Assembly: GCA_030427205.1 (NCBI GenBank)
Contig: JAUHXC010000001.1
Span: forward strand, 248,001 to 312,000
DNA: 64,000 nt
From: a bacterium
Lineage (GTDB): Bacteria > Myxococcota_A > Bradymonadia > UBA7976 > UBA1532
Direction of reading: 5' to 3'
The notes under the pieces: model-generated
What the model saw: only the letters and a program-made list of their open reading frames with translations
Database searches by the model: none
What the model was told of the DNA's origin: nothing
Program-made: the position numbers and the translations under genes
Part shown: positions 36,658-44,263 of the stretch, one piece after another
Position numbering within the stretch: the stretch's first letter is position 1
Layout: each line of letters starts with the position of its first letter

Positions 36658-37488
36658 ATGTCCCGTGCACTGCTCGCCCCGCTCGCCGCGCTGCTCCTCC
36701 TCTGCTCCCCCGCGTGGGGCCAGGCCTTGCCCGGGGTCGACGTCAAAGACCTCGACGCCGACGAGATCACCGCGCTCTCGGGCCTGATGCGCGAGGGCGC
36801 CTGCCCCTGCGATACCCAGAAGAGCCTGCTCGAGTGCATCGCGGCCAAGAGCTGCCCGGCGGCCACCGAGCTCGCCGACTACGGCGCCGGCAAGCTACGC
36901 GACGGCCTCGGCATCGAGCAGGTGCGGGCCGCGGTGGTGCGCAAGTACCTCGAAGATCACGTCAAATACAGCTTCGAGCTCGGCGATACCCCGCGCAAGG
37001 GGCCCGAGGGCGCGCGCATCGTCATCGTCGAGTTCGCCGACTTCGAGTGCCCGCACTGCGCCATCATGCGCGGCACGCTCGAGACCATCGCCAAGCAGTT
37101 CCCCAACGACGTGGCGATCTACTTCAAGCAGTTCCCGCTCGGGCACAACGCCCACAGCCACCCGGCGTCCCGCGCGACGCTCGCCGCCCACCGCCAGGGC
37201 CGCTTCTGGCAGATGCACGATCTGATCTTCGCCAACCAGGGCCAGCTGAGCCCGCAGCGCTTCGTCGAGTTCGCCACCGAGCTGGGGCTCAACGTCGACA
37301 AGTTCAAGAAAGACATCGAAGACCCGGCGATCTACGCCCAGATCGAGCGCGACAAGAAAGAGGCCATCGCCGCCAACCTGACCGGTACGCCGACGATCTA
37401 CGTCAACGGGCGGCTCTACCTCGACGACAAGACCCCCGAGGCCATCGCCGCCTACATCAAGGCCCAGCTCGCCAAGCCCGCGCAGTAA
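36658..37488 (+). CDS. DsbA-like thiol-disulfide protein with CcmH-like N-terminal domain
   Basis: 276 residues from the ATG at 36658. Signal peptide (LLAPLAALLLLCSPAWG). Residues about 35-95 hold four Cys in a helical module (ACPCDTQKSLLECIAAKSCP then LRDGLGIEQVRAAVVRKYL) that resembles the CcmH/NrfF fold. Residues about 110-275 are a thioredoxin-fold DSBA domain with active site CPHC in FADFECPHCAIM and cis-Pro loop GTPTIYVNG. Such proteins make, break or isomerise disulfides in the periplasm, relevant here because several neighbours are very Cys rich. The stop codon lies inside a three-copy 16-base tandem repeat. Confidence 0.88.
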   Translation: MSRALLAPLAALLLLCSPAWGQALPGVDVKDLDADEITALSGLMREGACPCDTQKSLLECIAAKSCPAATELADYGAGKLRDGLGIEQVRAAVVRKYLEDHVKYSFELGDTPRKGPEGARIVIVEFADFECPHCAIMRGTLETIAKQFPNDVAIYFKQFPLGHNAHSHPASRATLAAHRQGRFWQMHDLIFANQGQLSPQRFVEFATELGLNVDKFKKDIEDPAIYAQIERDKKEAIAANLTGTPTIYVNGRLYLDDKTPEAIAAYIKAQLAKPAQ

Positions 37489-37524
37489 TCAGCCCGCGCA
37501 GTAATCAGCCCGCGCAGTAATCAG
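37477..37524 (+). repeat. three tandem copies of a 16-base unit across a stop codon
   Basis: CCCGCGCAGTAATCAG is repeated exactly at 37477, 37493 and 37509, followed by a partial copy. The first unit contains the C-terminal Pro-Ala-Gln-stop of the DsbA-like gene; the later copies are untranslated. Probably a recent slippage duplication. Confidence 0.9.
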
Positions 37525-37560
37525 CCCGCCCGGCAGGCGCCCAGCGGGCCGCCCGCCCGC

Positions 37561-38289
37561 TCACAGGTGGCGCACCCAGCGGATGATCCGCCGCCGCTCG
37601 TCGTCGGTGAGGGTCTTCTGCATGCCGCGCACCCCCGGATAATCCGCCAGGATCTTGAGCACGAGCTGGCTGTGCATCGGCCGCCCGGGCACCACCAGGG
37701 CGCGCTCCGGCTGCCGCTGCGAGCGGACCCCGAGCAGGCCGGCCCGGTCGAGGGTCGGGAAGACCGCCTGCGCCGGGCCATGGCACCCGCAGCGCCCGGC
37801 GAACAGCTCGGCCATCTCGGCGTCGCTCGGCACCGGCGGCGGGGCCCAGCCGCTCGGCGCGCCGGCCTCGAAGCTCACCGTGCGCAGCTCGTCGCCGGGG
37901 CCACCGCCGAGGGCCACGAGCTGCGACCCGTCGATCGTCAGCACGTAGCCCAGCCGCGGGCGCAGCGCCGTATTGGGATGGACGACCAGCGCCGGACCGA
38001 CCGGGTCGTACTCCACCCGCAGGCCGGCCGACAGCTCGCCCGACGTCAGCCCGACGGCGTCGCCGTCGACGCTGCCCGGCTCGAGCCAACGATCGACCGC
38101 CACCACGAACGGCTCGTCCGCTGGCCACAGCGCGCCGGCCGCCGGGCGGGTCTCACCCAGCACGGGTACGACGGTATCGGTTTCTGGCCCACACGCCCCC
38201 AGAAGTAGGCACAGCGCCACCCATGCGGTGGTCCGATGAAAGAATCGCGTAGTGGCGCGCATTCGAGCGGTTGACATCCCGTTCGGCAT
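37561..38289 (-). CDS. SbsA-Ig-like lipoprotein with cytochrome-c-like C-terminal domain
   Basis: 242 residues. Lipoprotein signal (ALCLLLGAC). Residues about 42-130 look like an SbsA-type bacterial Ig domain (TRPAAGALWPADEPFVVAV, LRPRLGYVLTIDG). The C-terminal 80 residues have the layout of the small cytochrome-c-like domains of planctomycete/myxobacterial lipoproteins (ELFAGRCGCHG, VPGRPMHSQLVLKIL, LTDDERRRIIRWV). The haem motif is CGCH rather than CxxCH, one residue short, so haem attachment is doubtful. The start could be the ATG at 38289 or 38277. Its 5' end overlaps the promoter of the divergent Pal gene. Confidence 0.75.
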   Translation of the reverse strand: MPNGMSTARMRATTRFFHRTTAWVALCLLLGACGPETDTVVPVLGETRPAAGALWPADEPFVVAVDRWLEPGSVDGDAVGLTSGELSAGLRVEYDPVGPALVVHPNTALRPRLGYVLTIDGSQLVALGGGPGDELRTVSFEAGAPSGWAPPPVPSDAEMAELFAGRCGCHGPAQAVFPTLDRAGLLGVRSQRQPERALVVPGRPMHSQLVLKILADYPGVRGMQKTLTDDERRRIIRWVRHL

Positions 38290-38299
38290 GGACTAGCGT
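38271..38299 (+). promoter_or_regulatory. sigma70-like promoter for the Pal-family gene
   Basis: TTGACA (38271-38276, consensus), 17 bases, TAGCGT (38294-38299). Predicted start near 38306, about 66 bases before the ATG at 38372. It overlaps the start of the divergent lipoprotein gene, so the two may interfere. Confidence 0.5.
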
Positions 38300-38371
38300 C
38301 CGGCAGAATCGGAGGCCTACCGCGCCCCGTGCCTGCACTTCAATCGAAAAAAACCTTCACGGGTGAGTGTC

Positions 38372-39139
38372 ATGATCCCAACTCGTCGTCTGCTTTTCGC
38401 GATGGTGCTCGGCGGTTCCGCCCTGCTCGTCAGCGGCTGTGGCCCCACCTACCCCAAGTGCGAGAACGACGGGCACTGCCGTGAGAAGGGCGAGTACTGC
38501 CTGCAGGGCACCTGCCAGGAGTGCCGCGACAACAGCCACTGCGAAGGCCCGGGCATGATGTGCGCGGCCGGCAAGTGTCAGCGGCAGCCGGGCTACTGCG
38601 ACGAGAGCGTCGCCTGCACCGGCAACCAGAAGTGCCGCGACAACCAGTGCGGCCCCGAGTGCCTCGGCGACAATGAGTGTGACGCGAAGTCGTTCTGCGA
38701 CGGCGGCAGCTGCACCGCCCGCCCCGAGTGCGGCGACAACGCGCTGACCGCCGCCTGCCCCGAGGGCCAGGAGTGCATCGGCGGCAGCTGCGAGATCAAG
38801 GCCGTGCAGTGCACCGCCGAGCCGGTCTACTTCGACTTCAACCGGTCGAACGTCAAGCGCAACCAGCGCACCAAGCTCGACGAGGTCGCCAGCTGCCTCG
38901 CCGACCCCAACGCCGCCACCGTGGTGCTCGGCGGCCACGCCGACGAGCGGGGCACCGAAGAGTACAACCTCGCGCTGAGCGAGCGCCGGGCCGAGGCCGC
39001 CAAGCGGTACCTGGTCAACAAGGGCGCGCCCAGCGGCAAGCTCGAGACCATCGGCTACGGCGAGACCAACCCGGCGGTCAACGGCAGCAACGAGCGCTCC
39101 TGGTCGAAGAACCGGCGGGTCGAGTTCACCCCCCGCTGA
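38372..39139 (+). CDS. Pal/OmpA-family peptidoglycan-associated lipoprotein with Cys-rich insert
   Basis: 255 residues from the ATG at 38372 (GGTGAG just before; a GTG at 38363 would add three residues). Lipobox LLVSGC. Residues about 30-150 contain roughly 20 Cys in EGF-like spacing (CxxxxxCxxGxxCxxGxC). The last 105 residues are a Pal-type OmpA domain: VYFDFNRSNVKRNQRTKLDE, GGHADERGTEEYNLALSERR and a terminal RRVEF. Pal links the outer membrane to peptidoglycan. The Cys-rich insert is not part of enterobacterial Pal. A CpoB-like lipoprotein gene follows, after a strong terminator; tolQRAB is not in the window. Confidence 0.9.
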   Translation: MIPTRRLLFAMVLGGSALLVSGCGPTYPKCENDGHCREKGEYCLQGTCQECRDNSHCEGPGMMCAAGKCQRQPGYCDESVACTGNQKCRDNQCGPECLGDNECDAKSFCDGGSCTARPECGDNALTAACPEGQECIGGSCEIKAVQCTAEPVYFDFNRSNVKRNQRTKLDEVASCLADPNAATVVLGGHADERGTEEYNLALSERRAEAAKRYLVNKGAPSGKLETIGYGETNPAVNGSNERSWSKNRRVEFTPR

Positions 39140-39176
39140 GTCCGCCGGCGCCACCCGGCGCCAGCCCGAGAGCGCG

Positions 39177-39206
39177 ACGGCCGGGCACCCCCCGGCCGTT
39201 GCTTTT
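39177..39206 (+). terminator. intrinsic terminator after the Pal-family gene
   Basis: Arms ACGGCCGGG (39177-39185) and CCCGGCCGT (39191-39199) with a five-base loop, followed by TGCTTTT: a textbook stem plus T-run. The CpoB-like gene 30 bases further on must be read through or have its own start site. Confidence 0.8.
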
Positions 39207-39236
39207 CGAGACCCACCCTCTGCCCGGGAGTGACCG

Positions 39237-40025
39237 ATGCGGTTCCTCCGAACCCTGAAAATCCTGTCCCTCGCCCTGATGCTGCCCGCGCTCTCCGGCT
39301 GCGTGACGTATTGGAAGGGCCAGGAGATGGACGCCGAGCTCAAGGCCCTTCAGGGGCAGGTGGAGCAGCTGGTCGAAGACCAACGCACCACCCGCGAGAC
39401 GAACCAGAAGGCCATCGGCGGGCTCGAAGCCCGGGTGGCGGCCCTCGAAGGCGAGCTGCAGCAGTCCCTCGATCGGCTGCGCACCAGCAGCGCCGAAGGC
39501 GGCCTCGAACTGCAGAAGCTGCGCGACGAGCTCGCGGCCATCAAGGGCGAGATCGAGACAGTCAAGCACAAGGCCGCCAGCCAGCCCGACGACGGCCTGC
39601 CGGTGGTCGCGCCGCCGCCCGGCGCGCCGCCGCTGCCCGGCAATCCGGCCGACCTGTACCGCTATGGCTACGAAGCCAAGCAGCGCAACGACTGCCCCGA
39701 GGCCATCCGGGCGTTCGTCGAGCTGGCCCGGTCGTTCCCCGACTACGGCCGCTCGGACAACGGCCTGGCGCTGGCCGCCGAGTGTCAGTACACCGGCCAG
39801 GACTACCCCGGCTCGCTGCGCACCCTGAAGATGATCACCGACAAGTACCCCACCGGGGACAAGGTCGACGACGCGCTGGTCTTGATGCACGACAACTTCC
39901 TGGCCCTCGGCCAGTGCAAGCAGGCGGTGCTCTTCCTCGAGTCGATGATCAAGGATCACCCCACCTCGAACCGCATCGACGAGGCGCGCAGCAAGCTGCG
40001 CGATACCAAGAAAGCCTGCCGCTGA
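39237..40025 (+). CDS. CpoB/YbgF-like lipoprotein
   Basis: 262 residues. Lipobox ALSGC. Residues about 30-110 form an uninterrupted coiled coil (ELKALQGQVEQLVEDQ ...), then a Pro-rich linker and, at about 140-262, three TPR-like repeats (LYRYGYEAKQRNDCPEAIRA, YTGQDYPGSLRTLKMITDKY, HPTSNRIDEARSKLRDTKKA). This coiled-coil plus TPR layout is that of CpoB (YbgF), which coordinates Tol-Pal with cell-wall synthesis. E. coli CpoB is periplasmic rather than lipidated. The Pal-family gene immediately upstream supports the assignment. Confidence 0.85.
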   Translation: MRFLRTLKILSLALMLPALSGCVTYWKGQEMDAELKALQGQVEQLVEDQRTTRETNQKAIGGLEARVAALEGELQQSLDRLRTSSAEGGLELQKLRDELAAIKGEIETVKHKAASQPDDGLPVVAPPPGAPPLPGNPADLYRYGYEAKQRNDCPEAIRAFVELARSFPDYGRSDNGLALAAECQYTGQDYPGSLRTLKMITDKYPTGDKVDDALVLMHDNFLALGQCKQAVLFLESMIKDHPTSNRIDEARSKLRDTKKACR

Positions 40026-40213
40026 TCGGCCGTCGCGCCGCCCCGCCTCGAAAATTCGTGGTCAGCAGCCCAATCGGGCCGCAGACCCGGTGATGTCCTC
40101 AAAAAGTTGATGTCTCCGCCCGCGGATCTTCGAGGGTCGATCGGGCACGCGGGCTTTGATCTCGACCGGTCGCCTGCCCCACCATCATGGGACGACACCG
40201 AGGAGGACGGGAC

Positions 40214-42346
40214 ATGCAGAACACCGTGATCCGTATCGTCGCCTGCCTGGCGCTGTACGGCTTCGTGACCGCGTGCGAACCAACGACGGACGAGCCGGCC
40301 GACGCCGAGCCGCCCGCTGCCGACGGCGTGGTCGGGGGCGAGGGCGAGGGCGAGGGCGAAGGGGAAGGTGAGGGCGAAGGGGAAGGCGAAGGCGAGGGTG
40401 AGGGCGAAGGGGAAGGCGAGGGCGAAGGGGAAGGTGAGGGCGAAGGCGAAGGGGAAGGTGAGGGCGAAGGCGAAGGCGAAGGGGAAGGCGAGGGCGAAGG
40501 GGAAGGCGAGGGCGAGGGCGAGGGCGAAGGGGAAGGTGAGGGTGAAGGTGAGGGCGAGGGTGAAGGGGAAGGCGAGGGCGAGGGCGAGGGCGAGGGTGAA
40601 GGCGAAGGTGAGGGTGAAGGCGAGGGCGAAGGCGAGTGCGTGAGCCCCAGCGTCGACCCCGACGACCGCATGGCCGGCCGCTACGAAGGCGAAGGGCTGG
40701 CCAACCGCTGCACCACCGACGACGACTGCATGCGCAGCGGCTGCTCGGCTGAGATCTGCGCCGCGGAAGAGGCCGCCAGCACCTGCGAGGTCGTGCCCAT
40801 CCCCGCCGGCAGCTGCGGCTGCGTCGAGGGTGAGTGCATCTGGCACGTCGACCAGTGCGACCCGCCGCCGTGCCGCGACAGCGACCAGGACGGCCGCTGC
40901 AACGACGTCGACGCCGACTGCTCGACCGACGGCAGCATGCTCATGTGCCGCCGGGCGCCGCCGATCTGCGAGCGCGGTGTGCCGGAGGTCCGCGACGGCT
41001 GCTATACCGACCGCTGCCTGACCTGGGACATGTGCTGCCCCGACGCCGACGCCGACGGCGTCTGCGACGCGGGGGACAACCACTGCAATACCGACGGCAC
41101 CGAGCTGGCCTGCCGCATGGCCGAGCCGCCCTGCCCCGGCGGCACCTTCCCCGAGATCGCCAACGGCTGCTACACCCGCCGCTGCGTCAGCTGGGCCGAG
41201 TGCGACGGGCCCGTGCCGTGCGTCGATACCGACGGCGACGGCATCTGTGACCCCGACGACCGCGTCTGCAACGCCGACGGCTCGCTCGATCTCTGCGAGC
41301 GCGCCGAGCCGCAGTGTCCGCCGGGCACTGTGCCCGAGGCCCGCGACGGCTGCTATACCAACCGCTGCGTCAGCTGGGATCAGTGCGGCGGCGAGCCGCC
41401 CCAGCCGTGCGGCGGGTTCGCCGGCATGCCCTGCCCGGCGGGTCAGATCTGCGAAGACGATCCGTCCGACGACTGCGACCCCGAGAACGGCGGCGCCGAC
41501 TGCCCCGGGCTGTGCGCCGAGCCGGCCGGGCCGATCGCGTGCGGCGGCATCGCCAACCTGCCCTGCCCCGACGGCTACATCTGCGAAGACGACCCCACCG
41601 ACGACTGCAACCCCAACGCCGGCGGCGCTGACTGCATCGGCGTCTGCGCCGAGTTCGAAGAGGTCGAGTTCTGCGCGCCGGTGCGCGACGGCGAGTTCGG
41701 TGACTGCGCCGTGCCCCTGGGCTGGGCGGTGAGCGCCGACGGCAGCTGCCAGCCGATCTCGGGCTGCGACTGTGGTCAGCAGTGCCGCGGGCGGGTCTTT
41801 CCCAACGAGCGGGAGTGCAACGACTTCTGCGGCGGCGGCGGCGGCCCGGACTGCCCCGATGGCGACGCCGACCGCGACGGGCTGTGCGATGAGTTCGACA
41901 ACGAGTGCAATACCGACGGCAGCTTCCCGATGTGCCTGGCCCCGCAGCCGGTCTGCCCCGACGGCGAGGTCGTGGTGATCGTCCAGGGGTGCTACGCCGA
42001 CGCCTGCGTCGACTGGGCCGGCTGTGAAGAGCAGCTCGCGCCGCGGTGCGGCGGCCCCGACGACGCCCCCTGCCCCGAGGGCGATCTGTGCGTCGACGAC
42101 CCGAACGACGGCTGCCTGCCCGGCGACGGCGCCCGCTGCCCCGGCTTCTGCCAGCCCGGCGGCGAGTGCGCGCCGATCCAGGAGGGCGAGTTCGGCTTCT
42201 GCGAGGCGGTGCTCGGCTGGGGCGTCGACGCGCGCACCGGCGACTGCACCGTGGTCTCGGGCTGCGGCTGCGACGAGCGCTGCGAGGGGCGGGTCTTCGA
42301 AGACGAGGCGGCCTGCCGCCGGACGTGCGGCGAAGCGCGCCGCTGA
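40214..42346 (+). CDS. Cys-rich lipoprotein with 50 Gly-Glu repeats and two Kunitz-like domains
   Basis: 710 residues from the ATG at 40214 (GAGGAGG upstream). Lipoprotein signal ends FVTAC. Residues 42-141 are 50 consecutive Gly-Glu dipeptides, a long anionic flexible stalk. Then about 60 Cys in repeated modules: four or five 'D-x-D-G-x-C-D' units ending DGCYT-RC-W-C, two GGxxxxPCPxGxxCEDDP-DDC units, and two segments (about 480-545 and 650-710) with Kunitz/BPTI-like order (C, EFGDC, W, C, SGC, R-V-F, EC, C). These resemble modules widespread in myxobacterial surface lipoproteins. Function unknown; surface binding or protease inhibition is inference. Confidence 0.85.
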   Translation: MQNTVIRIVACLALYGFVTACEPTTDEPADAEPPAADGVVGGEGEGEGEGEGEGEGEGEGEGEGEGEGEGEGEGEGEGEGEGEGEGEGEGEGEGEGEGEGEGEGEGEGEGEGEGEGEGEGEGEGEGEGEGEGEGEGEGEGECVSPSVDPDDRMAGRYEGEGLANRCTTDDDCMRSGCSAEICAAEEAASTCEVVPIPAGSCGCVEGECIWHVDQCDPPPCRDSDQDGRCNDVDADCSTDGSMLMCRRAPPICERGVPEVRDGCYTDRCLTWDMCCPDADADGVCDAGDNHCNTDGTELACRMAEPPCPGGTFPEIANGCYTRRCVSWAECDGPVPCVDTDGDGICDPDDRVCNADGSLDLCERAEPQCPPGTVPEARDGCYTNRCVSWDQCGGEPPQPCGGFAGMPCPAGQICEDDPSDDCDPENGGADCPGLCAEPAGPIACGGIANLPCPDGYICEDDPTDDCNPNAGGADCIGVCAEFEEVEFCAPVRDGEFGDCAVPLGWAVSADGSCQPISGCDCGQQCRGRVFPNERECNDFCGGGGGPDCPDGDADRDGLCDEFDNECNTDGSFPMCLAPQPVCPDGEVVVIVQGCYADACVDWAGCEEQLAPRCGGPDDAPCPEGDLCVDDPNDGCLPGDGARCPGFCQPGGECAPIQEGEFGFCEAVLGWGVDARTGDCTVVSGCGCDERCEGRVFEDEAACRRTCGEARR
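40337..40636 (+). repeat. 300-base hexanucleotide tract (GGNGAR, 50 units) inside a gene
   Basis: Fifty six-base units, each GGC, GGG or GGT followed by GAG or GAA, encode (Gly-Glu)50. The unit length of six keeps the frame, so slippage would alter stalk length without frameshift. Synonymous changes are mixed in blocks, indicating past expansion of larger segments. Confidence 0.97.
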
Positions 42347-42358
42347 GGCGCGTGCCCG

Positions 42359-43555
42359 TCAGCGCTGGACTTCGAACTTCACCCCGGCCGCCTGCGCCCG
42401 CTCGAGCAGGCGCAGGCCGATGCCCGTGGCCGGGGTGAGCACCCCGCCGCCTTCGGGCAGGGCCTGGCGGTCCAGCGCCAGCGCCAGCGCCGACTCACAC
42501 AGGAAGAGCACCGTGACCCGGTTGCCGGGGTCGCCGCGGGCGAACAGCTCCGCCCGCAGCTCGCCGCCGTCCTCGCCGATGGCCCGGTAGCGGCAGCGGG
42601 TGAAGCCGCCGTCCATCGTCTTCTCCGAGGGCCCCTGGCCGGGATCGGGTCCGAAGCGCCCGAGCAAGCTCCGTCCGCTGTCCGATGCCATCAGCGGCGC
42701 CATCGCGGCCATGCCGGCGCCCACCGCCGTCGCCGTCGCCAGGCCCTTGAGCCCGCGGCCGCAGTCCATCCACTCCTGGTAGGTGAACGCCCGGCCATAG
42801 CCCTCGCCGCGCAGGCTCGCCAGCGCGTGGCTGCGGCGTACGACGCGGGTATTGATCGGGCCCATCATGAACGGCGCCATCCAGCGGCCGTCGATGCGCT
42901 TGGGCGCCTCCGGATCGCGCTCGGCGTGCGGATCGGGGCGCAGTTCGGCGGGGTTGAGCAGCGACGGATCGGCCACCTCTTCGAGCCAGCCCGACTCGCC
43001 CATGGCCCGGGCGGAGGCCAGCGTGCCGCCGTTGAAGCCGCCCTTGCCGGTGAAGTAGCCCTCGACCCGCGCGGTGCCGGTGCCCCGTGCGCGCAGCTGC
43101 TGCACCAACGCGAGCGCGCCGATGTCGCTCGGCACCGAGTCGAAGCCACAGAACGGGATGATGCGGGTGCCGTCGGCGCTCGCCTGGGCGTGGTGCCGAT
43201 CGATCACACGCCGGACCCACGGGCTCTCGCCGGTGATGTCGACGTAGTCGGTCCGATGGAAGACGCACGCGTCCACCACGTGATCGCCATAGCGCGAGAA
43301 CGGCCCGGCGGTGGTCGCGAGCACCCGGGTTCGGGCGACCATGGCGCTGACCGCGTCCTTGTCGAGCCCGTTGGCCACCACCACCCCGGCGGGCGCGCGG
43401 GAGAGATCATCAGCCAGCGCGTCGAGCTTGGCCCGGTCGCGCCCGGCGATGGCCCAGCGCAGGTCTTCGGGCGCGTTGCGGGCGAAATACTCGGCGGTCT
43501 GGCGGCCGGTGAACCCGGTCGCGCCATAGAGGATCACATCAAAGTCACGCGTCAT
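42359..43555 (-). CDS. saccharopine-dehydrogenase-family / trans-acting enoyl-reductase-like protein
   Basis: 398 residues from the ATG at 43555. N-terminal Rossmann fold with VILYGATGFTGRQTAEYFA (Gly-x-x-Gly-x-x-Gly), then RWAIAGRDRAKLDAL, and YVDITGESPWVRRVID typical of the saccharopine dehydrogenase NADP-binding family that includes mycobacterial trans-acting enoyl reductase Rv2953-type proteins. IIPFCGFDSVPSDIGAL is also conserved in that group. A hydrophobic segment (about 300-320) suggests membrane contact. Substrate unknown, possibly a lipid. An upstream in-frame ATG (43654) is rejected because the domain starts at once and the region forms a hairpin over the ribosome-binding site. Convergent with the Gly-Glu lipoprotein gene. 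Confidence 0.87.
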   Translation of the reverse strand: MTRDFDVILYGATGFTGRQTAEYFARNAPEDLRWAIAGRDRAKLDALADDLSRAPAGVVVANGLDKDAVSAMVARTRVLATTAGPFSRYGDHVVDACVFHRTDYVDITGESPWVRRVIDRHHAQASADGTRIIPFCGFDSVPSDIGALALVQQLRARGTGTARVEGYFTGKGGFNGGTLASARAMGESGWLEEVADPSLLNPAELRPDPHAERDPEAPKRIDGRWMAPFMMGPINTRVVRRSHALASLRGEGYGRAFTYQEWMDCGRGLKGLATATAVGAGMAAMAPLMASDSGRSLLGRFGPDPGQGPSEKTMDGGFTRCRYRAIGEDGGELRAELFARGDPGNRVTVLFLCESALALALDRQALPEGGGVLTPATGIGLRLLERAQAAGVKFEVQR

Positions 43556-43609
43556 GGCATCCCTCGGCGACATGCGGGCCCGCGACAGCGCGGCCCCGTG
43601 AGGGATGCC
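43556..43609 (-). promoter_or_regulatory. inverted repeat that would mask the ribosome-binding site of the reductase-like gene
   Basis: In the mRNA, GGCAUCCCUC (43609-43600) can pair perfectly over ten bases with GAGGGAUGCC (43565-43556), which contains the GAGGG ribosome-binding site and ends directly before the AUG at 43555. The 34-base loop has a further G+C-rich inner stem. This is the geometry of a translational switch or thermosensor; no ligand-binding riboswitch class is recognised. Confidence 0.45.
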
Positions 43610-43680
43610 CGATGCCGCGAGTTGGTGGCGCGCGGGGTCCCGCAGCGTAGGCATGGCGGCGTCCGCGCGACGCGGCGCGA

Positions 43681-43710
43681 CCCGAATCCGTTATTCGGGC
43701 CATATTTTTC
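43681..43710 (+). terminator. hairpin with T-run in the 43556-43766 gap
   Basis: CCCGAAT-CCGTT-ATTCGGG (43681-43699) followed by CCATATTTTTC looks like an intrinsic terminator on the plus strand, yet no plus-strand gene ends shortly before it. It could stop antisense readthrough or be part of a leader for the gene at 43767. Confidence 0.35.
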
Positions 43711-43721
43711 TTGCGCGACAT

Positions 43722-43733
43722 CCTACATGTAGG
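43722..43733. promoter_or_regulatory. 12-base palindrome upstream of the small gene at 43767
   Basis: CCTACATGTAGG is a perfect palindrome in an A+T-richer patch 33 bases before the ATG, with TTGCGC at 43711. It is a plausible operator; a matching -10 is not clear. Confidence 0.35.
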
Positions 43734-43766
43734 CAAACATCTCACCACATCGCTGGGAGACGCCCC

Positions 43767-44141
43767 ATGACGCCCGACCGCCGAATCCGCCGCAGCGAGC
43801 AGCCCGCCGAGGCCGCCCGCTTGTTCCTCGACGCCGACGCGCAGCGCAACGGCTATACGTCGCTGACCCTGGCCGACGCCAACGGGCTGGTGGTGGTGGA
43901 TGCCGCGACCACGCTCAACAGCGAGGCGTTGGCCGCGGTGGCGCCGTTCATCGACGAGGGCGGCCGGCACACCGAGGGGCTGCTCGACCTCGTCACCCGC
44001 GGAGAGGCCCTGCGGGTGCGCCGCTTCGAGGTGGACGGTCAGCCGGTCTTCCTGGCGGCCGTGGGCGGTGAGCAGCAGCCGGGGCAGAACGCCGAGGCGG
44101 CGATGCAGCGGATCCTGGCGCCGACGTCGGTCTACGCCTGA
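43767..44141 (+). CDS. small uncharacterised protein, possibly roadblock/LC7-like
   Basis: 124 residues from the ATG at 43767 (GGGAGA upstream). I do not recognise it with certainty. The pattern of a helix (AEAARLFLDADAQRNGY), strand-turn-strand (TSLTLADANGLVVVDAATTL) and helix (SEALAAVAPFIDEG) followed by strands (RVRRFEVDGQPVFLAAVGG) is compatible with a roadblock/LC7 fold, the family of MglB. No signal peptide or membrane span. It stands alone between a palindromic operator-like site and the 46-base palindrome. Confidence 0.6.
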   Translation: MTPDRRIRRSEQPAEAARLFLDADAQRNGYTSLTLADANGLVVVDAATTLNSEALAAVAPFIDEGGRHTEGLLDLVTRGEALRVRRFEVDGQPVFLAAVGGEQQPGQNAEAAMQRILAPTSVYA

Positions 44142-44158
44142 CGCCCGGCCGGCGTTCG

Positions 44159-44204
44159 TTCGAAAGAGCAAAGGCGCGCCGCGGCGCGCCTTTGCTCTTT
44201 CGAA
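44159..44204. terminator. 46-base perfect palindrome, bidirectional terminator
   Basis: All 46 bases form one uninterrupted palindrome (left arm begins TTCGAAAGAGCAAAGG, centre GCCGCGGC). It lies between two convergent genes ending at 44141 and 44264. On either strand the RNA folds into a 20-plus base-pair hairpin whose descending arm includes UUUGCUCUUU, so it can serve both genes as terminator. Perfect symmetry of this length is unusual. Confidence 0.65.
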
Positions 44205-44263
44205 TCAAGACGTCGGATCGACGGGCCGACCCGCTCGGCGGATCGGCCGCCGGTCGCGCCGGC

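Noticed and set aside
40099..40671. Ser-Pro repeat protein on the minus strand
   Set aside because: It is the antisense reading of the Gly-Glu tract; the plus-strand frame has a lipoprotein signal and continues into Cys-rich domains.
43556..43654. 33-residue N-terminal extension of the reductase-like protein
   Set aside because: The Rossmann fold starts immediately at the ATG at 43555, and the region forms a hairpin typical of a leader.
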